Positions 33,995-43,060 of a stretch of 64,000 bases of DNA are shown here, in pieces; the stretch's first letter is position 1; each line of letters starts with the position of its first letter. The position numbers and the translations under genes are program-made. Origin of the DNA: an uncultured Paludibaculum sp. (lineage in GTDB: Bacteria > Acidobacteriota > Terriglobia > Bryobacterales > Bryobacteraceae). Where the stretch lies: NCBI RefSeq assembly GCF_963665245.1, contig NZ_OY762269.1, positions 2,610,501-2,674,500 of the forward strand. The letters are read 5' to 3'. A model generated the notes under the pieces. It made no database searches. It worked only from the letters and a program-made list of their open reading frames with translations, and was not told the DNA's origin.

Positions 33995-35422
33995 ATGGCA
34001 CACAAAATCGCGATGATCGGCGCGGGCAGCATTGTGTTCTGCAAGACGCTGATGAGCGACATTATGGCGACGCCGGCGTTGGCGGGCAGCGAGTTCGCTC
34101 TGATGAGCCGCACGGAGCCGAAGCTACGGGCAATGGAGGCCTTCGGGCAGCGGATGCTGCGCGACAACGGGCTGCCCGGAAGCGTTTGGGCCACGCTCGA
34201 CCGGGCGGAGGCCATCCGCGACGCCGACTTCGTTGTGGTGATGGTACAGGTGGGCGGCGTGGAAGCCTTCGGGCTCGACTACAAGATCCCGCTGAAGTAC
34301 GGCGTCGACCAGTGCATCGCCGACTCCCTGGGGCCAGGCGGCATTTTCCGTGGAATGCGCGCGATTCCGCTGTTAGTGGACATCGCCCGCGACATGGAGC
34401 GGCTCGCAAAGCCCGGCGCGATCCTTCTGCAGTACGCGAATCCGATGGCAGCCAACTGCCTGGCGTTGGGCAAAGCGTCGAAGGTGTCGTTCGTGGGCTT
34501 GTGTCACGGCGTGCAGACAACGCTCGACCTGATTTCTCGCTACTGCGACGTACCGAAGGATGAGATCACCTACACCTGCGGCGGCATCAACCACATGGAC
34601 TGGTTCCTGCGGCTGGAGCACAAGGGCGAGGACCTCTATCCGGAACTGCGCGCCGTGTTCGAGCGGCCCGAGTTCTACAAGAACGAGAAGGTGCGCGGCG
34701 AGGTGTTCCGGCACTTCGGCTACTTCATGACTGAGAGCACCGGGCATCTGAGTGAGTATGTGCCGTGGTTCCGCAAGAACTCCAAGGCGATGGATCTTTA
34801 CTGCGATGAGCCCAGCTTCGGCGGCGAAAGTGGAGCGTACTACTCGTGGTGCAAGGCGATCGCGGACATCTATGCCGAGCACGATCCGCTGGAGACCGAG
34901 TCGACGCGCATCGATCATCGCAGCGTGGAGTATTGCTCGTACATCATGGAGGCCGTGGCGACGGGCAAGCCGTTCCGCTTCATGGGCAACGTACGGAATG
35001 ACGGCTACATCACGAACCTGCCGCGCGGGTGCTGCGTGGAGGTACCTACCTTTGCCGATGATACGGGGCTGCGTCCAACGGTGGTGGGCGACCTGCCGCC
35101 ACAGTGCGCGGCGCTGTGCATGACGAACGTGAACGTGCAACTGTTGGCGGCCGAGGCTGCGTTGAATGCCGATCCGGAGCGTCTGGTGCAGGCTGTGGCG
35201 CTGGACCCGTTGACCAGCGCGGTGTGCACGCTGAATGAGATCCGCGAGATGTGTACGGAGATGCTGGAGGCGCAACGTGAGTGGCTGCCAGGCTTCCATG
35301 GCCGGTACATCAAAGAGAGACCGGTGATCAGCATCCCGGCGGACTGCGAGCCGGTGGACGTGCCGCTGGATCCGGCGCTGGCGATCGGGAAGAGGTTTTC
35401 GACGCTGCTGGAGCGGAGCTAG
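33995..35422 (+). CDS. Glycoside hydrolase family 4 (alpha-galactosidase/glucosidase-like)
   Basis: 475 aa from the ATG at 33995 (AGGAGGG upstream; an in-frame TTG at 33989 precedes it). GH4 enzymes hydrolyse glycosides by an NAD- and Mn-dependent redox-elimination mechanism. Present are the NAD Rossmann motif MIGAGSIVFCKTL, DQCIADSLGPGGIFRGMR, YANPMAANC, the metal Cys in LCHGVQTT and metal His in GINHMDWFL, and the C-terminal NDGYITNLPRGC. No signal peptide is present, so it acts in the cytoplasm on imported sugars. The pattern (CHGV, GINH) is that of MelA/LplD-type alpha-galactosidases or galacturonidases; the substrate is not decided. Confidence 0.9.
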   Translation: MAHKIAMIGAGSIVFCKTLMSDIMATPALAGSEFALMSRTEPKLRAMEAFGQRMLRDNGLPGSVWATLDRAEAIRDADFVVVMVQVGGVEAFGLDYKIPLKYGVDQCIADSLGPGGIFRGMRAIPLLVDIARDMERLAKPGAILLQYANPMAANCLALGKASKVSFVGLCHGVQTTLDLISRYCDVPKDEITYTCGGINHMDWFLRLEHKGEDLYPELRAVFERPEFYKNEKVRGEVFRHFGYFMTESTGHLSEYVPWFRKNSKAMDLYCDEPSFGGESGAYYSWCKAIADIYAEHDPLETESTRIDHRSVEYCSYIMEAVATGKPFRFMGNVRNDGYITNLPRGCCVEVPTFADDTGLRPTVVGDLPPQCAALCMTNVNVQLLAAEAALNADPERLVQAVALDPLTSAVCTLNEIREMCTEMLEAQREWLPGFHGRYIKERPVISIPADCEPVDVPLDPALAIGKRFSTLLERS

Positions 35423-35512
35423 GAGTTCATATCGCGTGGCGTGCAAGGCCGCCGCAGGGGGCCTCCCTTGAGCGAGACTTGCTGCCTCGATAAGTCCACA
35501 AGAAGTCTCGAG

Positions 35513-36475
35513 ATGGCCAAATCAATTCCGCCGTTTTGTCAAAGGGTACACGTGCTCAAGGACTGGAGGCATGTCCGAGACGCGCTTCAGCGATTCCCTC
35601 CTCCCGCACTGGCTGTAGATGAATTTGGCGAAATATCTGAGCCAGCCTGGATCTTTAGGGGCGTTGGAAGCCGGGATTATGGGTTGACACCTGCTATAGA
35701 GCGTGAGGCGCGGCAAGCGAGCCTCGGATGGCCAGCACTCGAAGCGAAGTTGATGGAGGAGTTTAGATTCCGTGCGGGTCTGTATCTTGACCTTCGCAAT
35801 GAAAGTGACTTTGAGTTGTTGGCTACAATGCAGCACTATGGAGTTCCTACCAGGCTCCTCGATTTCACGTTGTCACCATTAATCGCTTTGTATTTCGCTA
35901 TCCGAGCAGTGCAGCGTACTTCAAAGAACGGCACGGTCAAATTTGCAAGGGTCTGGGCTATCAGTTCTCAAGTAATTCGGGAAGCGAGTGGTCCGGCTAT
36001 CACTCAGGCGAGGGCGGCGCAGGCTAAACACGATGGGCGATCCGAATCGCACAGCGTGAGCTTATCCCCTTGCGACGCCGCTTCGGATCGGGATGCTATC
36101 ATTAATGACGCCAAGTGGACGCGTAACACGGTCGACCACATCATAGCCGCTGACGGCGCCTTTCGTAGCTCGCTGAACCAGACTGGCTGTATCTTTCTTG
36201 CCCCGCCGACATCTGCAAATGCGAGATTGGCCGCTCAGCAAGGATTGTTTCTCCTGAACGGAGCTCACAGTATGAGCTTTGAGGAGTCACTGAAGAAGGT
36301 GGCCAATGCTAGGCACACTCAGCCTTGGTGCGAGGCGTTTGATATTTCCCCACAGATTTTTGAAGAGATTGAGAAACACCTCTTCCAAATGAATATTCAT
36401 GAGCAGTCATTATTTCCGGACGTGTTGGGTCTGGCAGGTTTTATGAATCAACGAATTCGACTCCACTGGTCATAG
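35513..36475 (+). CDS. FRG-domain protein
   Basis: 320 aa from the ATG at 35513. The namesake motif is in EPAWIFRGVGSRDYGLTPAI, and the second conserved block is LLATMQHYGVPTRLLDFTLS, then PLIALYFAIRA, both in the N-terminal half. The C-terminal part (GCIFLAPPTSANARLAAQQG, FEEIEKHLFQMNIHEQSLFP) completes the usual FRG length. The family's activity is unknown; members often lie in mobile or defence-rich regions. Base composition and codon use are clearly more AT-rich than in the neighbours, which points to recent transfer. No integrase, attachment site or partner gene is visible. Confidence 0.85.
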   Translation: MAKSIPPFCQRVHVLKDWRHVRDALQRFPPPALAVDEFGEISEPAWIFRGVGSRDYGLTPAIEREARQASLGWPALEAKLMEEFRFRAGLYLDLRNESDFELLATMQHYGVPTRLLDFTLSPLIALYFAIRAVQRTSKNGTVKFARVWAISSQVIREASGPAITQARAAQAKHDGRSESHSVSLSPCDAASDRDAIINDAKWTRNTVDHIIAADGAFRSSLNQTGCIFLAPPTSANARLAAQQGLFLLNGAHSMSFEESLKKVANARHTQPWCEAFDISPQIFEEIEKHLFQMNIHEQSLFPDVLGLAGFMNQRIRLHWS

Positions 36476-36488
36476 CTCCATTGTGCGA

Positions 36489-38072
36489 TCAAGGATTCAC
36501 CCGGAACGACGGTGGCTGGTAGTGCGGAGGCCTGTCCGCTTCCGGAGTAGTCACCGTATTTCCATCTCGCAGCGCCAGGTAATTGGGCGACATGATCTCC
36601 ACGCCCGCCTTGTTGAAGGCATCCTGAATGTTCTGGTGGAGCCGCGAGTAGGTGAATTCGAACTCATTCGGCCTGTCCGTGAAGGCGTTCAACTGATAGC
36701 TGATATTGAAGTCGTTCAGCGCCGTCTGCAGAATGAACGGCACGGGCTCGATTAGGATCCCTTCGGTGTTCTGAGCCGCGCGGATCAACAGCTCATGCAC
36801 CTGACGCCAGGGTGCGTCGTAGCCGATCGTCACCGTGGTGTGGAGGATCAGGCCGCGGTTGCGTGCCATGGCGCTGAAGTTCTGAATCATGCCTCCGAGG
36901 ATCGCGGAGTTGGGGATGACCACCTCCACGTTCTTGATCGTGCGGAGGCGCGTCACCAACAGCGACTTCTCCAGCACATCCCCGACAGTGTCGCCGAACT
37001 GGACACGGTCGCCTGCGCGATAGGGGCGCATGTAGGTGAGCGTGATGCCCGCCAGCACATTGCCAACTGACGATCCGGAGCCGATCGAGATGAGGACTCC
37101 AAGGAAGATGGAAACGCCTTTGAACGCGTCGGACTGTCCACCGGGCAGATAAGGAAACGAGACGACGAGTGCGAAGACGACGACGAGAATGCGGGCCAGT
37201 TGATAGGTGGGGATGGCCATCTCGGGGTGGAGGCCGGGGACAGCGAGGTCGCCATGCTCGATGGCGCGCGCGACGATGTGGAGGATACGCAGCAGGTAGT
37301 AGCTAATGACGCAGACGATGACGACAAAGCCGCCCTTGGGCAGGTAGTCGAGAACCGATCGGGCGATGCCTCCGAAAGTGACGCGCAGATAGTCAATGAG
37401 GGTTGTCGAGATGCCGGAAGTCTGCGGGAAAAGGCTGAAAGTGAACGAGAGTAACAGCGAGACCTGCGAAAGCAGGAACAGCGCCATGACGATCTTGAGC
37501 AGGTTGAGCGCGAGCAGAGAGGCACGCTGCCACAGGATGAGGCTGAAGCCGCGCACCTGACGGGCTTTGGTCTCCCGCTGAAACCACAGGGTGACTCGGT
37601 GATTCAGCCAGTCGACGCCGCGCTTCAGCAGCCAGCAAAGCACACAGAAGGCAGCCCACGCGATCAGGGTTTTTGCGGCTGCGATGAGGTAGCTGACCAG
37701 CGTGTGTTGATCACGATAGGACTCGAGCGCCTTCTGAATGGCCAGTGCATATCTGGCCGCGAGTTCCTCCCGAGGAGTTCCGGCTGCCTGAGCGTCCGCG
37801 TTGGTCACCAGCATGATATACACGGAACCGGCGAGAACCGCGGTGACGCTCTGCGCCGGGATGTCCTTGATCGTGACGTCGGGTCGGGCGTCTTTGTCTC
37901 CGATCTTCTCGATACGGCCGCGGATGTCGGCGGCACGCTCCTCGACGGTGAATGGGGCCGCTCCGGTATAGACCCGAAGCACTTCCTGGCCATCAATGAA
38001 AACGGTGGCGCCCGGCTGCTGCGCCCAAAGGGAGCAGAGCAGAGTCAGCGCGAAGGCTGGGATCAGTCGCAT
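36489..38072 (-). CDS. Mechanosensitive ion channel of the MscS family
   Basis: 527 aa. An N-terminal signal (MRLIPAFALTLLCSLWAQQ) and a roughly 110-residue periplasmic domain precede about five TM helices (about 125-330). The pore helix region SIGSGSSVGNVLAGITLTYM is followed by the MscS beta domain (MRPYRAGDRVQFGDTVGDVL, VEVVIPNSAILGGMIQNFS) and the C-terminal domain (VTIGYDAPWRQVHELL). It opens on membrane tension to release solutes. It resembles the larger YnaI/YbdG-like MscS variants rather than minimal MscS. It ends 14 nt from the convergent FRG gene. Confidence 0.93.
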   Translation of the reverse strand: MRLIPAFALTLLCSLWAQQPGATVFIDGQEVLRVYTGAAPFTVEERAADIRGRIEKIGDKDARPDVTIKDIPAQSVTAVLAGSVYIMLVTNADAQAAGTPREELAARYALAIQKALESYRDQHTLVSYLIAAAKTLIAWAAFCVLCWLLKRGVDWLNHRVTLWFQRETKARQVRGFSLILWQRASLLALNLLKIVMALFLLSQVSLLLSFTFSLFPQTSGISTTLIDYLRVTFGGIARSVLDYLPKGGFVVIVCVISYYLLRILHIVARAIEHGDLAVPGLHPEMAIPTYQLARILVVVFALVVSFPYLPGGQSDAFKGVSIFLGVLISIGSGSSVGNVLAGITLTYMRPYRAGDRVQFGDTVGDVLEKSLLVTRLRTIKNVEVVIPNSAILGGMIQNFSAMARNRGLILHTTVTIGYDAPWRQVHELLIRAAQNTEGILIEPVPFILQTALNDFNISYQLNAFTDRPNEFEFTYSRLHQNIQDAFNKAGVEIMSPNYLALRDGNTVTTPEADRPPHYQPPSFRVNP

Positions 38073-38121
38073 AATGCCGATTGCATCCAGAGTAAACCGG
38101 GAGCGGCGTCGAAGATAGCGA

Positions 38122-39618
38122 CTAGTCGGGCATCGTGGCGACGGGGACGGCTGGTGCGATGTCGGTGGAACGTGGTGACGGCTGGATCAACGCGGTGCGG
38201 GTGGGCTGCGTGCGGTCTTCGCGGCCCAGCATGCGGCGGAACAGAAACTGGATGCCTTTGCCCGCCTGGTAGATGGGATTGTTGAAGGTGAAGTCGTTGC
38301 CGGCCGTGAGCATTACCTGACGGCCGACCCGTTGCAGGCGCCCGCCGCTTACCCGCAGGGGCGCGCCCGGGTCGAGTGTTCGCAGCGGCGTGCGGCATGG
38401 GTTGATCTCCAGCACCGCCACGGCTCCGTCGGTCTCCAGCACTTCGCCAGTGTAGTTCTTCGTGGTCTGCGGAACCCAGGGGCGTTCGATCAGTTCGGCG
38501 GCATCGACACAGCCGGTGAAGGCGAGGTCGTTCACAATCTTGGCCCGTTCGTTGTCGATATTGCGGTCGACCACGTGGATGAGACGGCTGCTGCTGAAAG
38601 AGAAGGTGACGGCCACATCCTGGGTGGAACTGGCCGCGAGGATGGGGCGTTGGTTCCAGGCATCGGCCTGATCGAACACACGTAGATGATGGCGCTTTGA
38701 GTAGCTGTTCAACGCCTTCGTGTACTGGAAGACCGCCGGCTTTTCATCCAGCAGCATGCCGCTCATGGGGGCATTCGGGTACGGTTTGGCCTCGGCCACG
38801 GCGCGGAACGACATCCAACCTGTGGATTTGCTGAGTTTGTCGGCATGCAGCCAGCCGGCGGCCGTGAACGCGCGGTCGACCCACTCCGGTTCGCCGAGAA
38901 AGACGACATTCACGAAGTCGCCGGGCTTTCCGTTCTTCTCGCGGATCGTACGGAAGGTCATCCCGCGAACCAGGTTCAGCAGGCGTTCGCGATCTTCGGG
39001 GTTGGTCGTGATGCGCGGCATGGGGGTGGACCACGTTGTGTCAACCTCCAACGGTTCCGTGAGAGCCAGGAACATCTCGGTACCGGCGGGAAAATAGATC
39101 TCCGCCTCGGGGAAGCGCAACACCGCGGCTGTGCTGCCGGTGAGCACCATCTGGAGCAGCGGATCCCAGATGAAGATGTTGCGGGTGATGCCGGCGAGGC
39201 GATGGCCCATGGGGGCGGTGGCGCGGATGCCCACGATCTTGCCGGTCTTGTCGACGGTCTCGCGAGCGTTATCGACCGACGCAATGCGAGTCTTGAGTTC
39301 GTGCGTAGTGCCGTCGGGCAGGGCGATGGTATTGAAGGTGAGCCGCATGGAGGCACGCAGATGGCGCGCGCCCCAGCCGATCCGTTTGACCTCGGTCAAT
39401 GTTCCGGAAAGCAGCGAGCCTTGCGGCAGCAGGGTGTGGCCGTCGACGCGGACCGGAGCAATCAGGTCCGCGCGAATCTCCTGGCCTTGTTTGCTGGAAT
39501 ACGACGAGAGATTCTGGCGCAGTCGCAATTCCAACAATGTGCCTGCGGCGACAGTGGCGGCGTGGCCGACGGAAGCGCACAGTGAGAGTACCCAGATAAT
39601 CCGGCGGAGAAGCTTCAT
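38122..39618 (-). CDS. Secreted LssY C-terminal-domain protein
   Basis: 498 aa with a Sec signal (MKLLRRIIWVLSLCASVGHA). Residues about 25-180 form a beta-rich region with repeated A-G-T-x-L-type strands (GTLLELRLRQNLSSYSSKQG, QGSLLSGTLTEVKRIGWGAR), resembling the outer VirB10/TrbI-like or variable secreted barrels. Residues about 215-320 carry the LssY_C domain: GDFVNVVFLGEPEWVDRAFT, AAGWLHADKLS and YTKALNSYSKRHHLRVF. LssY was named from a Legionella secretion-linked gene and the domain has no proven function. The gene lies 49 nt upstream of mscS on the same strand, so the two may be co-transcribed. Confidence 0.8.
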   Translation of the reverse strand: MKLLRRIIWVLSLCASVGHAATVAAGTLLELRLRQNLSSYSSKQGQEIRADLIAPVRVDGHTLLPQGSLLSGTLTEVKRIGWGARHLRASMRLTFNTIALPDGTTHELKTRIASVDNARETVDKTGKIVGIRATAPMGHRLAGITRNIFIWDPLLQMVLTGSTAAVLRFPEAEIYFPAGTEMFLALTEPLEVDTTWSTPMPRITTNPEDRERLLNLVRGMTFRTIREKNGKPGDFVNVVFLGEPEWVDRAFTAAGWLHADKLSKSTGWMSFRAVAEAKPYPNAPMSGMLLDEKPAVFQYTKALNSYSKRHHLRVFDQADAWNQRPILAASSTQDVAVTFSFSSSRLIHVVDRNIDNERAKIVNDLAFTGCVDAAELIERPWVPQTTKNYTGEVLETDGAVAVLEINPCRTPLRTLDPGAPLRVSGGRLQRVGRQVMLTAGNDFTFNNPIYQAGKGIQFLFRRMLGREDRTQPTRTALIQPSPRSTDIAPAVPVATMPD

Positions 39619-39727
39619 GTTCGAGTGAAGTCAGGTTTTTCTATTTTAGCTGGAACGACAAGGGCGAATGATAGAATGCGGGCGGACCGGAGGGCTGATG
39701 GCGAGCCGCTCCGGGTGGGAGAACTGG

Positions 39728-41830
39728 ATGAAACGACGCGACTTCCTGTCCACGTTGGCGGCCTCTGGATTGCTGCGCGGCGCGGCCACGGCCCCCTGGT
39801 TTCTGCGCATGCGGCGGCTGGGCCAGTTGAACATCAATGAGGCCGATGCGGCCACGCTCGATGTCGAGTACTGGATCGAGTATTGGGCAAGAATGCGTGT
39901 GGATGGCCTGATTGTGAGTTGCGGCGGCATCATGGCGTTCTATCCAACTAACGTGACGCTGCACCACCGCGCCCGGTTTCTTGGGAACCGTGACTTGTTT
40001 GGCGAATATGCATCGGCAGCGAAGAAAGCGGGTATCCGCGTGATTGCGCGGCTCGATCCCTCGTACGCCTTTGAGGAAGTGCATGCGGCGAAACCCGAGT
40101 GGTTTGCACGGCGCAAAGACGGGTCACCGGCTCGGCACGGCGAGGCTCCGGAACTCTACCGGACCTGCGAATTCGGGCCCTACTACGACACACATATGAC
40201 GGCGATCATCAGGGAGTTGTGCGAGCGCTACGATCCTGACGCCTTCTACACCAACGCCTGGCCGTCGACGGGTTTGGGCACCATCTGTCACTGCGACCGC
40301 TGCAGGCGGCTGTTCGGGACCCTGCCCGAGAAAGACGACCGGAACGATCCCGTCTTCCGAAAGTGGACCGAGCGGCGGTTGGAGCGCGTACTGGACGTCT
40401 GGAAGCTGTGGGATGGGGCGGCCAGCGCCGGCCGGGCCGATCGAGTCTATGTGGGCAATCTCGGCGGCAGCATTCGCGCCGAAACCGACGTTCGACGCAT
40501 CGCAGCCGTGGCGCGCTGGATGAATGCCGATCACCAGGACCGGTCAGGCAATGTGCCGCTGTGGGATTGCGCGCAGCAGGGGCGCATCGGCTACGCTGTC
40601 ATGCGCGGGCGGCCCGTGACGAACGTGACCAGCGGCTACAACCTCAGCGACGCAGTGTGGCGGCACACATCGAAGGCGCCCGTGGAGACACACCTCTGGC
40701 TCAAGCAGAGTGCGGCGAGCGGCATGGTGCCCTGGCTGACGTGGCTGGGTGGCAGTCCGCTGGACAAGCGTTGGATGCAAACCGGGCTCGACGTCTTCCC
40801 ATGGCTGAAGGTGAACGAGCGGCACTTCTATAACAAACGGTCGCTGTCCAAAGTCGGGCTGGTGTGGCCTCAGCAGACGCAGGTGTGGCACCCGACGCTG
40901 CACGGGAATACCGAAGCACTGCAGGGGTTCTACTTTGCTCTGCTGGAGAACCGCATCCCGTTCGACTTAATCCACGACGGAGATCTGACGCTTCAGCGGT
41001 TGCGTGAGTACAACTGCGTGGTGCTGCCGAACGCGGCGCTGCTCAGCGATCAGAGCCTGGACGCACTTCGCGACTACGCATCCTCACACGGCGGACTGGT
41101 GGCGACCTTCGAGACGTCTCTCTATGACGAGAACGGGCGGCGGCGGGCGGACTTCGGATTGGCGCCGGCGTTCGGTGCGTCGTTCGCGGGCCGAATCGAG
41201 GGGCCCCTGCGGAACTCCTACTTCCGGGTGGAGAAGCGGCATGCGGTTCTCAAAGGATTTGAGGACACGGGGCTGCTTCCTGGCGCGCAGAACCGCGTCG
41301 TTGTGAAAGATGCCCCGGAGGCGCCACTGGTGCGCATCGCTCCCTTTCCCGCATTCCCTCCGGAGATGGTGTATCCGCGAGATTCGAAATCCGCTGGGCC
41401 CGAGATGTTCGTGCACGACGCGCCCGGCCGCCTGGTTTACTTCCCGTCCGACATCGACCGGACGCTGTGGCGCAGTTGGAATCCCGACCTCTCGAAACTC
41501 CTGGCCAACGCAGTGCGCTGGGCGTCGGGCGACAGCCTGGGCGCCCAGGTAGAAGGCACCGGTCTGGTCGACATCTTCTACTGGGAGACGGAAGCCGGGT
41601 TGGCGTTGCACATCCTCAACTACACCAACCCCGCCCTGATGCGCGGCCCGGTGCGTGAGGTGTTTCCGATTGGTGCCCAGAAGGCGCGGCTGGAGGTACC
41701 GAAGGGATTCAAGCCCCGCGTAGTTGAGGCCCTGGCGGCACAGACTCAACTGGCCTTCCGGGTGGTGGAAGGCCAGTTGGAGTTCGAGGTGCCGTCCGTG
41801 GGTGAGTACGAGGTAGTCGCCATCACCTGA
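39728..41830 (+). CDS. Tat-exported GHL6-type hydrolase with beta-galactosidase trimerisation-like domain
   Basis: 700 aa from the ATG at 39728 (GGGAG upstream). The twin-arginine leader MKRRDFLSTLAASGLLRGAA is clear. The N-terminal (beta/alpha)8 part matches the hypothetical glycosyl hydrolase 6 type: DGLIVSCGGIMAFYPT, KKAGIRVIARLDPSYA, HAAKPEWFARRKDG and YTNAWPSTGLGT with a CHCDRC cysteine cluster. A GATase-like middle (about 400-520, NCVVLPNAALLSDQSLDALR) resembles the GH42 trimerisation domain. A C-terminal beta domain (LALHILNYTNP) follows. Exported glycan degradation is likely; the bond is unknown. Confidence 0.8.
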   Translation: MKRRDFLSTLAASGLLRGAATAPWFLRMRRLGQLNINEADAATLDVEYWIEYWARMRVDGLIVSCGGIMAFYPTNVTLHHRARFLGNRDLFGEYASAAKKAGIRVIARLDPSYAFEEVHAAKPEWFARRKDGSPARHGEAPELYRTCEFGPYYDTHMTAIIRELCERYDPDAFYTNAWPSTGLGTICHCDRCRRLFGTLPEKDDRNDPVFRKWTERRLERVLDVWKLWDGAASAGRADRVYVGNLGGSIRAETDVRRIAAVARWMNADHQDRSGNVPLWDCAQQGRIGYAVMRGRPVTNVTSGYNLSDAVWRHTSKAPVETHLWLKQSAASGMVPWLTWLGGSPLDKRWMQTGLDVFPWLKVNERHFYNKRSLSKVGLVWPQQTQVWHPTLHGNTEALQGFYFALLENRIPFDLIHDGDLTLQRLREYNCVVLPNAALLSDQSLDALRDYASSHGGLVATFETSLYDENGRRRADFGLAPAFGASFAGRIEGPLRNSYFRVEKRHAVLKGFEDTGLLPGAQNRVVVKDAPEAPLVRIAPFPAFPPEMVYPRDSKSAGPEMFVHDAPGRLVYFPSDIDRTLWRSWNPDLSKLLANAVRWASGDSLGAQVEGTGLVDIFYWETEAGLALHILNYTNPALMRGPVREVFPIGAQKARLEVPKGFKPRVVEALAAQTQLAFRVVEGQLEFEVPSVGEYEVVAIT

Positions 41831-41836
41831 TGGCGG

Positions 41837-42922
41837 TCATCGCTTGGTCTGGTCGAAGCTCACACGGATACCGGTGGTGAAGATGGTATCGTTGCCAGTG
41901 TTCCCGAACACAGGATTCGAGATGTAGCGGTCGCTGAAGCCGAAGTTCAACTCCAGCCACTTCATCACGGGAACGCTGGCGGTTGCATCGAAGTTCATGC
42001 GGTATTCGCCGGTTTCGCTCAGATTCGGGAAGAGCGAGAGTTTCTCATAGAGCTTCAGCTTGCTCAGCGCCTGATAGGCCATCTCTTGGCCCACCACGAC
42101 TTCACCGATCTGCCGCGTGATGGAGGGCGTATCCGTTTGTGAGTACTTCTCACGGTTCCAGTTGCCGCCGCCAAACACATCCAGGTAGCCCTTCTTCCCG
42201 ACCCAGGCGTGGTAGCCGAAGCCGCCGCCGACAACCACCCGGAGGTCCAGGTTCTGGAACTTGTCGTAGTCGTAGCCATTGTTGCCGTAGACGAACATCC
42301 GTTTGCTGACATCCCGGTCGATGCGGAAGCCTCCGCTCACTTTGTTGGCCGTCTGGCCGTGCGGCAGAGTGGTGCTTTGCGTGGCGTAGAGTTGGGCAAA
42401 GTTGAGAGTGATCTTGTTCTTGCCCGCGGCGCGCGTGGCTGAAGCCGCCGTGCTCACCGTAGTGGTAATCGAGTTGCCGCTGGAGTTCGCAATGCCCAGC
42501 GAAACGAACCCGGCCCAGAAGTCGTTGAGGCGAGGATGGTGGAGCCGCTCCTCCTCGCGCTCATAGGCCTTCTGCGACGGATCGTCGCGTAGGCTGGTGA
42601 CTACCTCCGGCTTCACGGTCACGGCGGTGCCGTCGGCTTTCTGGACCTGGACGCCGTCGGCGGTGGTTTCGACCTTGCCCTGGACCTTGCCCGCGTCCTT
42701 CAGCGTGACGTTGAGAACCTGGTCGGTCACCAGGTTGGTGATGGAAGCGCGATCAATCTTGATCTCCCCCGCATAGTCCGTCTTCAGCACCACGGTTTTG
42801 TCGTCGGCGGTGATGATCTTGCCAGACACACGATCCCCATTTTTCAGGGTGATCTGATCTCCGAAAAGTGTAGCGGCCAAGCCGCACACCAGAATGAACG
42901 AGAGGGATATTTTGTTTCTCAT
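41837..42922 (-). CDS. DUF481 (YdiY-like) outer-membrane barrel protein
   Basis: 361 aa from the ATG at 42922 (a longer frame to 43030 lacks signal-like sequence). Signal peptide MRNKISLSFILVCGLAATLF. The next roughly 110 residues contain SH3-like repeats (ITLKNGDRVSGKIITADDKT, LKDAGKVQGKVETTADGVQV). From about 150 a DUF481 barrel of alternating strands (SSGNSITTTVSTAASATRAA, FVYGNNGYDYDKFQNLDLRV) ends in IRVSFDQTKR. DUF481 proteins are salt-inducible or unassigned outer-membrane proteins. The N-terminal SH3-like part is a common extension in this phylum. No SD is seen. Confidence 0.85.
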   Translation of the reverse strand: MRNKISLSFILVCGLAATLFGDQITLKNGDRVSGKIITADDKTVVLKTDYAGEIKIDRASITNLVTDQVLNVTLKDAGKVQGKVETTADGVQVQKADGTAVTVKPEVVTSLRDDPSQKAYEREEERLHHPRLNDFWAGFVSLGIANSSGNSITTTVSTAASATRAAGKNKITLNFAQLYATQSTTLPHGQTANKVSGGFRIDRDVSKRMFVYGNNGYDYDKFQNLDLRVVVGGGFGYHAWVGKKGYLDVFGGGNWNREKYSQTDTPSITRQIGEVVVGQEMAYQALSKLKLYEKLSLFPNLSETGEYRMNFDATASVPVMKWLELNFGFSDRYISNPVFGNTGNDTIFTTGIRVSFDQTKR

Positions 42923-43060
42923 AGAATGGCCCATTCGAGCGCGTTCACATCGGCTCGGCACCCCCCACGGAAGCCAGCCGATTATGAGTATTCTCCCATG
43001 ATGACCGAGGGGGATGCCGAACCCGCGCATGGGCCATTCCGGCAGCGGTTGGCAGTTGAG

